From Cohnella phaseoli (GTDB lineage Bacteria; Bacillota; Bacilli; Paenibacillales; Paenibacillaceae), in contig NZ_QRDZ01000011.1 of the NCBI RefSeq assembly GCF_003386235.1, positions 62,001 to 126,000 of the forward strand: a stretch of DNA of 64,000 nucleotides, written 5' to 3'. This document shows, one piece after another, positions 9,368 through 17,744 of the stretch (position 1 is the first letter of the stretch; every line of letters starts with the position of its first letter). Below the pieces are notes generated by a model that saw only the letters and a program-made list of their open reading frames with translations, had not been told where the DNA came from and did no database searches. The translations under genes were made by a program, and so were the position numbers.

Positions 9368-11046
9368 AACGGCTCCCCCCTTCCGCGGCTTCGGTAGTCC
9401 TTGGGGGACAAACCGACGTATTTCTTAAAGCTGAAGCTAAAATAATTCGGGTCCGCGTAGCCGACCGCTTCGGCAATTTCGAACGTCTTGAGCTCACTCG
9501 TCAGCAGCATTTCCTTGGCCGTCTCCATGCGCAAATGCAGCAGATAGTTAACATAGGTCGATTTGGTCTCCCGTTTGAAGACGCTGCTGAAATAGCCTGG
9601 GCTAATGTGAAGCTGGGCGCACACTTTGGCAATGGACAGATCGTCGTCCGCGTAATGGGCTTTCGTGTATTGGATCGCCTGCTCGACGAGCGAGTGATAG
9701 GTGCTTTGGCGCTCGCTGGCAATGCGGCTCATCATGGCGGCGCAAGTGGCGATGACCCACGCTTTCGCTTCCCCCAGGCCGGCAAATTGGGTAATCTCCT
9801 TCACCCAATCGCCGGACGCGGCGCGTTCGCCGGCCGGTCCGAGCGCAGATTCCTGGAACGTCCGCCGCATCGGCTCCTGCGACACCTTCAGCATCGCCGT
9901 GACGATCTGCAGCAGAAAAATTTGCGCGTCGCGGAAGGAGCAGGACGATTCGGCCGCGATCAGCGGCGCGAACAGACCGTCGACGATCGCTTCCATCTCC
10001 TCCGCGGTACCGACCTTTAAGCAGCGCAGGAAGGCCTGCTCCTGCAGCTCGTCGAAGCGAATGGGAGCGACGGTGCGGCCCTCGACGTCCTCGATGGCGA
10101 TAATGCGGTTGTTGCCCAGCAAAATGCGATAATCCAGCGCGGCCTGAGCGTCCGCATAGGCGTATTTGACATCGGTCAGACTGGACGTCACTGCACCGGT
10201 TCCGATCGTGACCGTTCTTCTAATATACTTTTCTACATTGTGGCGAATTTCTTCGAGCAAGGCGGCTGTGCCGACGCGTACGGCTTCGGGATCGGACTGC
10301 TGGCTGATCTCGATCAGCACGACGCCGTTGCTGTGCTGGAACACGTAGCCTCTCCCGCCGTGGGCGGAGACGATCTCCTCGGCAATATTGCGTACGGCAA
10401 AGCTCTGAAGCTCGAAGTCGAACCGAAGCCGACTCGGGCTGCGTTCGGCGCCGCCGGATTCGCCCTCCGGAGTCGGACCGTCGAGCTGTATGACGGAGAC
10501 TGCGTAGTGACGGCCTTCCAGCGACATTCCGTAATGCTCCGTTTTCTCGCGAATATCGTGCGGAGCAAGCTGACGGGTAATGAGCGATACGAGGAACAGT
10601 TCCGTCAGAACGGGAATGCTGCGACGGTAATGCTCCTGCAAAGAATCGAGATTGGCTTTCTCCGCCAGCTCCGCATCGAGATTTCCCTTTACTTTGCGCA
10701 GTGCCTGCAATAAATCCCCCGCGGAAAAAGGCTTTAGCACGAATTCCTCGATATTCAGGTGGATCGCTTTGCGTGCATATTCGAACTCGTCGTATCCGGT
10801 CAGAATAATGATCTTCGTCGACGGGTATGCGGAGCGGATACGTTCGGCAAGCTGAAGACCGTCCATAAACGGCATCCGAATGTCGGTCACGACGACATCG
10901 GGCGCCGACTTCTCGACCAGTTCCAGCGCTTCGCGCCCGTTTTCGGCCACGCCGATCACCGCGTAGCCGTTCGTCTCCCAGTCGATTTCGCCGAGCACGC
11001 CCTCCCGCACATCCGCCTCGTCGTCTACCAATATCAATTTATACAT
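9364..11046 (-). CDS. response regulator with AraC-type DNA-binding domain (YesN family)
   Basis: Transcription factor of 560 aa. An N-terminal receiver domain has acidic residues DDE at 8-10, phospho-acceptor Asp55 in VTDIRMP and conserved Lys105 in LKPF. A long linker follows, then a C-terminal AraC/XylS double helix-turn-helix of about 100 residues (ISPGYFSSVFKRETK, YADPNYFSFSFKKYVG). It likely activates the downstream sugar-binding protein and mglBAC genes in response to YesM. The start codon lies only 7 bp after the stop of the exporter ATPase gene, so it may be co-transcribed with exporter cassette 1 as well as driven from a promoter inside that gene. Confidence 0.93.
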   Translation of the reverse strand: MYKLILVDDEADVREGVLGEIDWETNGYAVIGVAENGREALELVEKSAPDVVVTDIRMPFMDGLQLAERIRSAYPSTKIIILTGYDEFEYARKAIHLNIEEFVLKPFSAGDLLQALRKVKGNLDAELAEKANLDSLQEHYRRSIPVLTELFLVSLITRQLAPHDIREKTEHYGMSLEGRHYAVSVIQLDGPTPEGESGGAERSPSRLRFDFELQSFAVRNIAEEIVSAHGGRGYVFQHSNGVVLIEISQQSDPEAVRVGTAALLEEIRHNVEKYIRRTVTIGTGAVTSSLTDVKYAYADAQAALDYRILLGNNRIIAIEDVEGRTVAPIRFDELQEQAFLRCLKVGTAEEMEAIVDGLFAPLIAAESSCSFRDAQIFLLQIVTAMLKVSQEPMRRTFQESALGPAGERAASGDWVKEITQFAGLGEAKAWVIATCAAMMSRIASERQSTYHSLVEQAIQYTKAHYADDDLSIAKVCAQLHISPGYFSSVFKRETKSTYVNYLLHLRMETAKEMLLTSELKTFEIAEAVGYADPNYFSFSFKKYVGLSPKDYRSRGRGEPL

Positions 11047-11053
11047 CGTTCCG

Positions 11054-11950
11054 TTATTCCTCTCCGCCAGACGCCTCCGGAGAGGTCAGCACGATTTTTC
11101 CGTCGGCCAGCTCAAGTTTGACTTTATTCGAATCCTTAACCCCGATCGACTCCAGATAAGCGGCCGGAACCTGCAAGCGGCCCGCTTTGTCGAGGATCGC
11201 GAATTCGACGTGCGAATCCTCCTCCGATTGGGCGATGCCCAGCTCCAGCTCGGCCAGCTCTTCGGCGTAGGATTTGCGTCGCAGCATTTCCGAGGAAATT
11301 TTGCCGTCGCGAATCGCGACGACGCGGTCGACCTTCTTCGCCAGCAGCGGGTCGTGCGTGACGATGACGACGGTAATGCCGATCGTTCTGTTCAGCTCCC
11401 GGAACAGATCGAGAATCTGGTCGGCCATCTTCGAATCGACCGAACCGGTCGGCTCGTCGGCCAGCAGCAGCTTCGGGTGATTGGCCAGCGCGATGGCGAT
11501 CGCCACGCGCTGCTGTTCTCCTCCGGACAGCTGATGCAGCTTGTTGTTTTTGCGATGGGTCAGACCGACCGCTTCGAGCAGCTCCAGCGCGCGAAGCCGC
11601 TTGCGCCTGCCTCTGAGCAAAATCGGCAGCTCCACGTTCTCAAGCGCCGTCAAATAAGGAATCAAATTACGCGCGTTATTCTGCCAGACGAAGCCGACGC
11701 TCTCCCGCTTGTAGCGGACCAGATCCCGCTCGCCCATCTTCAGCATGTTTTTGCCGTCGATCTCCAGCTTGCCGGCCGTCGGCCGATCCAATCCGCCGAG
11801 CATATTCATCAGCGTCGATTTGCCGCTGCCGCTGTTGCCGATAATCGCCATCAGCTCGCCGGCTTCGATCTGCAGGTCCAATCCCTGCAAAGCGAATACC
11901 TCGAGATCGGCCGCCTTGTAAATTTTGACCAAGCCCTCGCAAGTAATCAT
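11054..11950 (-). CDS. ABC exporter ATPase with C-terminal AbrB-like domain (cassette 1)
   Basis: ATPase of the MacB/LolD/FtsE class, 298 aa. Walker A GNSGSGKST at 38-46, Q-loop in FVWQNN near 88-92, signature LSGGEQQRV at 141, Walker B LLLADEPTGSVDS at 161 and H-loop His199. The ABC domain ends near 220. Beyond a charged linker, residues about 248-290 form a separate module with the pattern ILDKAGRLQVPAAYLESIG followed by a KVKLEL...GKIVLTSP strand pair. This resembles the SpoVT/AbrB swapped-hairpin fold, which is normally DNA-binding and dimeric. Such a tail is not part of ordinary MacB ATPases. It follows the permease gene by 3 bp. The same architecture recurs at 35050-35976. Confidence 0.88.
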   Translation of the reverse strand: MITCEGLVKIYKAADLEVFALQGLDLQIEAGELMAIIGNSGSGKSTLMNMLGGLDRPTAGKLEIDGKNMLKMGERDLVRYKRESVGFVWQNNARNLIPYLTALENVELPILLRGRRKRLRALELLEAVGLTHRKNNKLHQLSGGEQQRVAIAIALANHPKLLLADEPTGSVDSKMADQILDLFRELNRTIGITVVIVTHDPLLAKKVDRVVAIRDGKISSEMLRRKSYAEELAELELGIAQSEEDSHVEFAILDKAGRLQVPAAYLESIGVKDSNKVKLELADGKIVLTSPEASGGEE

Positions 11951-11953
11951 CGC

Positions 11954-14830
11954 CTAATCCTCCCCCAGCTTCAGCGCTTGATGAACACGAATGCGGGAGA
12001 GCATATAAGACAAAATGCCGAGTCCCAGAGCCAGCATAAAGGCTACGACGGAATACAAGCGCACGAAATCGATCGCTTCGAAAATAACCTTAAACGGAGG
12101 AACGAGGCTGCCCGGATTAAACGCGATCTGGAAGTTCGGCACGAACAGCCGACTGGCCAAGTTGCCGATCAGAACGCCTATAAGCACGGCCGCGCCGGAC
12201 GTAAGCAGCTGCTCCATCGCCAGCATGCCGATCAGCTTCCGCAGCGACACCCCGATCGCGCGCATGATACCGTTTTGCAGCGTTCGCCCTTTTAACGACA
12301 AAATCCAATACAGCAAAAATCCGACGAAGCTGACGGCGATCGAAATCATAAAGCCGAGCGTCAATATTCCGTTCAGCGCCAGCAGGAACGGATCGCTCTT
12401 CACCTTCGCCAATTCTTCTCTCGCATTCACGATCGACGTAAGCGGAATCTTCTGTTCCTGAAAGCTTTCATACAGCTCCTGCGACCCCGCTCCCGGCTTC
12501 AGCTTCAGCCAGACCTGGTAGGGCTCGAGCGCAAGCTGGAACTGAATCCGGTTCAAATTGCCGACGACGAGCATCGGAGGCGCGTTCAGCTTCCCGCCCG
12601 CGGAGGTCGCGGTGCCCAGCGGCGGGTTGGGGTTAAAGGTCGGAAAATAATCGATAATGGCGAACACGACAAACGGCTGATAATCGACATTCTCCCAGCC
12701 GATGCTGATTGTGTCGCCTACCTTGACCGACCGCTGTTCGGCCAGCGTCTTGGAGATCAGCACGCCCCGCGGGTCTGCCGCGATCAAATTTAAATAGTCG
12801 TAAAGCGGGTAATTCAGCAAGTGGTCGGGAAACCAAGCCGTTCGTCCGAAATCGTCCGTGTCGATGCCGAGCAGCGTTATCGTTCCCAGCTTGCTGTCCG
12901 CCGAGAAGGAGGCGTCCTTCTTTACAAACACTTTGGCCGCATCCTCTACGCCGGTCAAATTCCGAAACGGCTCGAAGCTCGGCTCCAGATAATGAACGGG
13001 CGCACTCGCCTTCGCGGCCTCTGCCGGATCCGGCGGCCCGAACCCCGGCGGAGCCGGCGGCGGCTTGTCGTTCGGCCATTGGGACTGCAGGACGACGTCC
13101 GCGCCGATCGCGTAGCGGGTGCGCTCCTCCATATTGATGTTGATCGTTCGCGCGGCTCCCGCGCTGAACACCCCGATCGCGATCGTCATGATCAGGAAAA
13201 TCATCAAAAACTGATATTGTCCGCTCGACCGACCGACTTGAATCAACGAAGCGTACAGGGACGGCGACCACCATTTGCGTCCGGCCCAGTAGATCAGTTT
13301 CAGCATGAGCGGATACAATCTTAGAATAAGCAGCCCCGCGCCGACGACGAACAGGGCGGGCATGACGAATTGCAGCGGATCGAGTCTCAGATCGTCCTCG
13401 CCTAGTCCGAGGCTTTGCAGAGCTTTAAGTCTGTTGCGAAAAGAATACAGTCCGTAAAACGCGGTCGCAAGCGCCAGCACGTCCAGAAACGTCTTGTGCC
13501 AGAACGGCGTCTTCTGCATTCTCGCCAGCTGCTGCTTATGGCCGACGATCGACACCCGGGTCGCAAGCAGCACCGGCACGAGCATCATCAGGAACGAAGC
13601 GCCGGCCGCTATTCCTCCGTACAGATAGGCCTGCTCGTTGATGCGAACCGTCATGCTGCTGCGCTGCACGAACTCCAGAAAACCGTTGGACGCGCCCAGC
13701 ACCTTCGTCAGCCACATGCCGAGGAACGGGCCGATCAGCCATGCCGCCGCGCAGAGCAGCAGAACCTCGATCGCGAACGAAGCGACGACCTGCCATCTTG
13801 CCGCGCCGCGGCTGCGCAGAACGGCGATCTCGTTCTTCTGGCGGTCGATGATGAGATTGGACACCATGAACATATAGAACCCGAGCATAATCAACACGGG
13901 AACGTTCAAGGACCACATCAGCTTGCCGAGCTGCTTGGACCGCTCGAAATATTTCTCGATGACGGGGATGCTCGGAGCGGTAAATTCGGCCTGAAAAACG
14001 GGAACCTTCTTCTTCGCCTCGTCCCGGATCGCCTTGTCGGTAGCCAGAAAATCGTTGACGTTGCGCAATCCCATCTTCGTGTAATCCAACAGAACGTACC
14101 ATCCCGACGCAGCGACCGGAATCGTCCCGCCCCGAATGAACTCGTTCTCGAACAGCCCGTCGTCGACGACGAACGAGGCGCCCAGATCGCTCAGGCTCGC
14201 ATTGCGAAAATACGGATCGTCGTCCTCCTTTTTCGTTAACATGCCGACCGGTTTGATTTTGACCGTTCCCTGGATGCTGTTGTCCTTGAGCGTCAATACC
14301 TGATCCAGCACGATCCCGAACCGGATCAGCGCCTGCTCCGTCAGCATCACTTCGTAGACGCCGTTCACGGGCTTATCGGCGGGAAGCCGGCCGTCCAGCA
14401 GCTTAATATGCGCGTCGAGATCGCTGTATGCGCGAATCGCGGCCGTAGGCGCATTTTTCTTGTCGGGATCGTACTCCGTGTAGACTCGAAACGACTTGGT
14501 ACGCAGTTCCTGCACGATCTCCTTGACCGGAACGCCGAAGCTCGGGCCGGCTTCCTGCTTGATGTACCGATCCATCGCATCGATCGTCGACGTCCGTTTC
14601 CCCGCGTCTTCGTTGCCAAAGCTGATCAGCGACCAGTGCTGTCCCGGATACAGATTTCTTTCTTTCTGGAACGTCTCCAAATCTTTGACCAGCATGCGGC
14701 TCAATATCGCTTCCGAATAGATCGGCATCGTGCCGACGAGCGCTACGGTCATAAGGATGCCGAAAAACAAGCTTAAGACGAGCCATTTATTGTTGATCAT
14801 TTTACGGATGATCATGATGAAGAGCGCCAA
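11954..14830 (-). CDS. large FtsX-type ABC permease (cassette 1)
   Basis: Membrane subunit of a MacB-like exporter, 958 aa. TM1 lies near residues 14-36, followed by a large extracytoplasmic domain to about 310. A first FtsX block carries IIDRQKNEIAVLRSRGA and several membrane spans. A central hydrophobic part and a second extracytoplasmic domain follow. A C-terminal FtsX block has RTLQNGIMRAIGVSLRKLIG and ends RVHQALKLGED. Two FtsX halves in one chain suggest it supplies both transmembrane halves. TTG at 14830 is chosen because AGGAGG lies 7 bp upstream; the upstream TTG at 14848 precedes that site. It sits between the fusion protein and the AbrB-tailed ATPase. The substrate is unknown. Confidence 0.88.
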   Translation of the reverse strand: MALFIMIIRKMINNKWLVLSLFFGILMTVALVGTMPIYSEAILSRMLVKDLETFQKERNLYPGQHWSLISFGNEDAGKRTSTIDAMDRYIKQEAGPSFGVPVKEIVQELRTKSFRVYTEYDPDKKNAPTAAIRAYSDLDAHIKLLDGRLPADKPVNGVYEVMLTEQALIRFGIVLDQVLTLKDNSIQGTVKIKPVGMLTKKEDDDPYFRNASLSDLGASFVVDDGLFENEFIRGGTIPVAASGWYVLLDYTKMGLRNVNDFLATDKAIRDEAKKKVPVFQAEFTAPSIPVIEKYFERSKQLGKLMWSLNVPVLIMLGFYMFMVSNLIIDRQKNEIAVLRSRGAARWQVVASFAIEVLLLCAAAWLIGPFLGMWLTKVLGASNGFLEFVQRSSMTVRINEQAYLYGGIAAGASFLMMLVPVLLATRVSIVGHKQQLARMQKTPFWHKTFLDVLALATAFYGLYSFRNRLKALQSLGLGEDDLRLDPLQFVMPALFVVGAGLLILRLYPLMLKLIYWAGRKWWSPSLYASLIQVGRSSGQYQFLMIFLIMTIAIGVFSAGAARTININMEERTRYAIGADVVLQSQWPNDKPPPAPPGFGPPDPAEAAKASAPVHYLEPSFEPFRNLTGVEDAAKVFVKKDASFSADSKLGTITLLGIDTDDFGRTAWFPDHLLNYPLYDYLNLIAADPRGVLISKTLAEQRSVKVGDTISIGWENVDYQPFVVFAIIDYFPTFNPNPPLGTATSAGGKLNAPPMLVVGNLNRIQFQLALEPYQVWLKLKPGAGSQELYESFQEQKIPLTSIVNAREELAKVKSDPFLLALNGILTLGFMISIAVSFVGFLLYWILSLKGRTLQNGIMRAIGVSLRKLIGMLAMEQLLTSGAAVLIGVLIGNLASRLFVPNFQIAFNPGSLVPPFKVIFEAIDFVRLYSVVAFMLALGLGILSYMLSRIRVHQALKLGED

Positions 14831-14863
14831 ATCGTTACCTCCTTGCAACCGTTTGCAACCCGT

Positions 14864-15895
14864 TTATTGCAGCACGACGAGCTGGCCTTCCTTGAGCCCT
14901 TGAACAATCTCGACCTCCGTCGAGCCGACCAGGCCGGGCTCCACGTCGACCTCGCGAAGCTTTTGATCGTCCTCCAGCACCCGCACGAAATTGCGGCCAA
15001 GATAGGAGCGCAAGCCGCTGCGAGGTATTTTCACGACATCGTCCCTTTGTTCCGTAACGATCTTCACATCCGCGATCGAGCCGATTTTGGCCTCCTTCGG
15101 AATGCTCGGCAAATCAATGTACAGCGTTCGCGCGTATTTCTCGGTCAGCCGCTGATTGGTCGTCTCCGGCGCGGAGGAAGGCGTCTGCGTAACCGTACCG
15201 GTTATCTTCTCACCTTTGTAGGTGACTTCCACCGGCAATCCGACCTGTACGTCTTTGATGGAATCGCCGCTGTCCGCTCGCAAGGCCAAGCGCATGTTGC
15301 TAGGGTCGGCAATCGTAACCAGCGTCTGGTAAGGCTCGACGAAATCGCCTTCTACAAGGGTTTCGGCGAACACGACCTGACCGTCGATTTCGGAGATCAG
15401 CTGTTTGGAGTTAAACTGCTTATCGAGCCTGTCGTATTTCAATTGTTCGACCTCAACCTGAAGTCCGGCAATCTTGAATGCCTGCTCGTCGGAATCGCGC
15501 GCATTCCGGAAGGCGTATTTCGCCTTCTCCAACGCAAGCTGCTGCTCCTTTAGCTGGATGTCCAAGCCGTCCACGATCAGCTGTGCGAGCAGATCCCCTT
15601 TCTTGACCTTGTCGCCGGATTTGACGAGAATCTTGTCGATTCGCCCCCCTTGCCCCGAAAATTGCGCGGAGCTTGTCTCCTCCGATTCGAACACTCCGCT
15701 GCCGTTGATCGACTTGATGATCGATCCTTTGTCCGCGGCGACCGTCTTATAGTTTTCCTGCTTCGGCTTGACGAGAGGCGGCTTAAGCGCTTCTTCTTCC
15801 TTAGGCAGCAGCGAACAGCCGGCCAGCGCGCCGCCGATGGAGAAAGCGATTCCAAGAGTAACAACTTTTCTAAGAATGCGAGACAATTTGCCCAT
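14864..15895 (-). CDS. membrane-fusion (HlyD/MacA-type) lipoprotein (cassette 1)
   Basis: Periplasmic-adaptor-type protein, 343 aa, with lipobox LAGC and Cys27. The biotinyl-lipoyl-like half-motif GGRIDKILVKSGDKVKKGDLLAQL is followed by a helical hairpin region (about 105-165). A second lipoyl half and beta-barrel (DGQVVFAETLVEGDFVEP...) come next, then a C-terminal domain ending GLKEGQLVVLQ. In a Gram-positive cell it would sit on the outer face of the membrane and couple to the FtsX permease. The start lies inside the ATPase gene (26-bp overlap) and the permease follows closely, so it belongs to one translation-coupled cassette. It is paralogous to the protein at 38793-39863. Confidence 0.9.
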   Translation of the reverse strand: MGKLSRILRKVVTLGIAFSIGGALAGCSLLPKEEEALKPPLVKPKQENYKTVAADKGSIIKSINGSGVFESEETSSAQFSGQGGRIDKILVKSGDKVKKGDLLAQLIVDGLDIQLKEQQLALEKAKYAFRNARDSDEQAFKIAGLQVEVEQLKYDRLDKQFNSKQLISEIDGQVVFAETLVEGDFVEPYQTLVTIADPSNMRLALRADSGDSIKDVQVGLPVEVTYKGEKITGTVTQTPSSAPETTNQRLTEKYARTLYIDLPSIPKEAKIGSIADVKIVTEQRDDVVKIPRSGLRSYLGRNFVRVLEDDQKLREVDVEPGLVGSTEVEIVQGLKEGQLVVLQ

Positions 15896-16571
15896 CCTCC
15901 AGTTCGTATACTTGGTCTACGATTTCCATGATCGCCGGGTCGTGCGTCGTTAGCGCGATCGTCATTCCGCTGCGCTCCACAAGATCTCTGAACACTTTGA
16001 TAATATGCAGCCCCGTTCGACTGTCGAGCTCGGCCGTAGGCTCATCCGCCAAAATCAGCTTCGGCTTGTGCGCAATGGCGCGGGCAATGGCCGTTCTCTG
16101 CTGCTCGCCCCCGGACAGCTCGAAAGGACGATGGTGCATGCGCGGCTTTAATCCGACTCTTTCCAGAGCCTCGACCGCGGCTTGTTTTCGCTCCTGTGCC
16201 GGATAGCCGGACACCCTTAGCACGAATTCGACGTTCTCATATGCCGACATGAGAGGGATTAGAGCGAACGATTGAAAGATGAGCCCCATCTCCTTGCGCC
16301 TGACCTCGTCCCTCTGCTTGCCGGTCATCGAAGTCAACTCGCGTCCGTTAAACGTAATTTTCCCTTCGGTGGGTTGGTCAAGCGCGCTTAACAGATTGAT
16401 CAGCGTCGTTTTGCCGGAACCCGATCTCCCTTTCAAGGCAACCAGCTTTCCTTGGAACAATTGAATATCCACGTCCTTCAGCACAGTGACCGCTCCGGAA
16501 CCTCTGCCGAATACGCGCTTGATCCCTTCGGCGCGAATGATTTCCTTGCCGGCCGCCTCACCGCTCGCCAT
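15870..16571 (-). CDS. ABC exporter ATPase, first of two (cassette 1)
   Basis: MacB/LolD-type ATPase, 233 aa, complete and without extra domains. Walker A GRSGSGKTT at 48-56, LIFQSFALIPLMSAYENVEF after the Q-loop, signature LSGGEQQRTAIARA, Walker B LILADEPTAELDS and a H-loop in THDP. It is the first gene of cassette 1 and overlaps the fusion protein gene. A second, distinct ATPase ends the cassette. Since the permease already contains two FtsX halves, the two ATPases may form an asymmetric pair. A good sigma-A-like promoter lies about 60 bp upstream, divergent from the rpiR-nag promoter. Confidence 0.92.
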   Translation of the reverse strand: MASGEAAGKEIIRAEGIKRVFGRGSGAVTVLKDVDIQLFQGKLVALKGRSGSGKTTLINLLSALDQPTEGKITFNGRELTSMTGKQRDEVRRKEMGLIFQSFALIPLMSAYENVEFVLRVSGYPAQERKQAAVEALERVGLKPRMHHRPFELSGGEQQRTAIARAIAHKPKLILADEPTAELDSRTGLHIIKVFRDLVERSGMTIALTTHDPAIMEIVDQVYELEDGQIVSHS

Positions 16572-16630
16572 CGCTGCTCTCCCCCTCGGCGGAACGCCGC
16601 TGCTTTTCCATTATTTTCAATACTGATTTT

Positions 16631-16660
16631 ACTATAAATAAGAGAATGTACGCGCGTCAA
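16631..16660 (-). promoter_or_regulatory. sigma-A-like promoter of exporter cassette 1
   Basis: On the minus strand TTGACG (16655-16660) is separated by 18 bp from TATAGT (16631-16636). The predicted transcript starts near 16624, about 50 bp before the ATPase start codon. It is the only strong promoter-like sequence found upstream of the whole minus-strand run down to mglC. Confidence 0.65.
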
Positions 16661-16775
16661 TCTACTCTTACAAGTATAGTTTGAAATAATCAATAAAAGT
16701 GCGGAAGTATCAAATTCAATAAGATAAGCCACGATTTAGAGTAGATTGCACACAAGTCCGCCGCCGATTTCGCAA

Positions 16776-16804
16776 TTGCAGGAAACCGTTATTTACAGTA
16801 GAAT
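16776..16804 (+). promoter_or_regulatory. sigma-A-like promoter of the rpiR-nagB-nagA operon
   Basis: TTGCAG (16776-16781), 17-bp spacer, TAGAAT (16799-16804). Transcription would start near 16811, inside the palindrome described in the next entry, about 64 bp before the rpiR start codon. Confidence 0.6.
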
Positions 16805-16810
16805 GTTTAT

Positions 16811-16856
16811 GAAAATGATTTTCTTGAATTATTACGTTTTGAAGAAACTAATTTTC
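16811..16856 (+). promoter_or_regulatory. two candidate RpiR operator sites
   Basis: GAAAATGATTTTC at 16811-16823 is a near-perfect inverted repeat. A looser copy, GAAACTAATTTTC, lies at 16844-16856, 33 bp (about three helical turns) downstream. Both fall between the predicted transcription start and the regulator gene. AT-rich inverted repeats of GAAA...TTTC type are seen for MurR/RpiR-family regulators, so autoregulation is inferred. Confidence 0.45.
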
Positions 16857-16874
16857 TAATCGGAGTTGTCCGCC

Positions 16875-17744
16875 ATGAGCATACTGAATGCCATTGGGGA
16901 GAGATTGGACAGTCTGCATCAGAAAGAACGCGCGCTCGCCGAATATTTGCTCCGCCATCCGAAGGAAGCGGTGCAGATGACGATAACGGAGCTGGCCGCG
17001 CAGTCGGGAAGCAGTCCGTCGACGATCTCGCGCTTTTGCAAAACGTTCCATTCCCACAGCTTTCCCGACTTCAAGCAGCGGCTGGCTACCGAGCTCGTCC
17101 AGCAGACGGCGGCGACAAACCGCTATCAGGACATCGTAGCCGGCAATCCTCTGCATGAGGTCGTATCCGCGATTACGGCTAACCATCTGCGCTCGATTAC
17201 GGATACGACGCAAGTGCTCGATCTGACGCAGCTGCGGCTGGCGATCGACGCGCTGCACCGCGCGTCGCGCGTCGACCTGTACGGCTCGGCGACTTCGGGC
17301 ATCGTTGCGCAGGATTTCTTCCATAAGCTGATCCAGATCGGCAAAGCGGCGGCCGCATTCTCCGATCCGCATCTGCAATTGACGTCTGCCTCTTCGCTGA
17401 CGTCGCACGACGTTGCGATCGGCATTTCGTATTCGGGAGAGACGCCCGAGACGATCCACTCGCTGCGCTGCGCCGCCGCTAACGGAGCGACGACGCTGTC
17501 CATTACCCGCTTCGGCGCGAACTCGCTGTCGGAGCAAGCAAGCATCAAGCTGTTCACCTCCTCCGCGGAGGTGGGCATGCGCCGCGGCGACATGGCTTCG
17601 CGAATGGCGACGCTGCATGTCATCGACGTCTTGTTTACCGGCCTGGTCAGCGAGCACTTCGAGGTGTACGTCCCCCGGCTGAAGCAATCTTATTTAACGG
17701 TTGACCATTACACTATGGGCAAAGAGGAGAGAAAATCGAAATGA
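16875..17744 (+). CDS. RpiR/MurR-family transcriptional regulator of nag genes
   Basis: Phosphosugar-responsive regulator, 289 aa. The N-terminal HTH_6 domain (about 1-77) has the recognition region ITELAAQSGSSPSTISRFCKTF. The SIS domain (about 115-250) starts with VDLYGSATSGIVAQDF and contains ISYSGETPETI, a phosphosugar-binding loop. ATG at 16875 is chosen because CGGAG lies 9 bp upstream; the in-frame TTG at 16866 abuts that site directly. It overlaps nagB by ATGA, so it is the first gene of a three-gene operon and probably responds to GlcNAc-6-P or GlcN-6-P. Confidence 0.92.
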   Translation: MSILNAIGERLDSLHQKERALAEYLLRHPKEAVQMTITELAAQSGSSPSTISRFCKTFHSHSFPDFKQRLATELVQQTAATNRYQDIVAGNPLHEVVSAITANHLRSITDTTQVLDLTQLRLAIDALHRASRVDLYGSATSGIVAQDFFHKLIQIGKAAAAFSDPHLQLTSASSLTSHDVAIGISYSGETPETIHSLRCAAANGATTLSITRFGANSLSEQASIKLFTSSAEVGMRRGDMASRMATLHVIDVLFTGLVSEHFEVYVPRLKQSYLTVDHYTMGKEERKSK

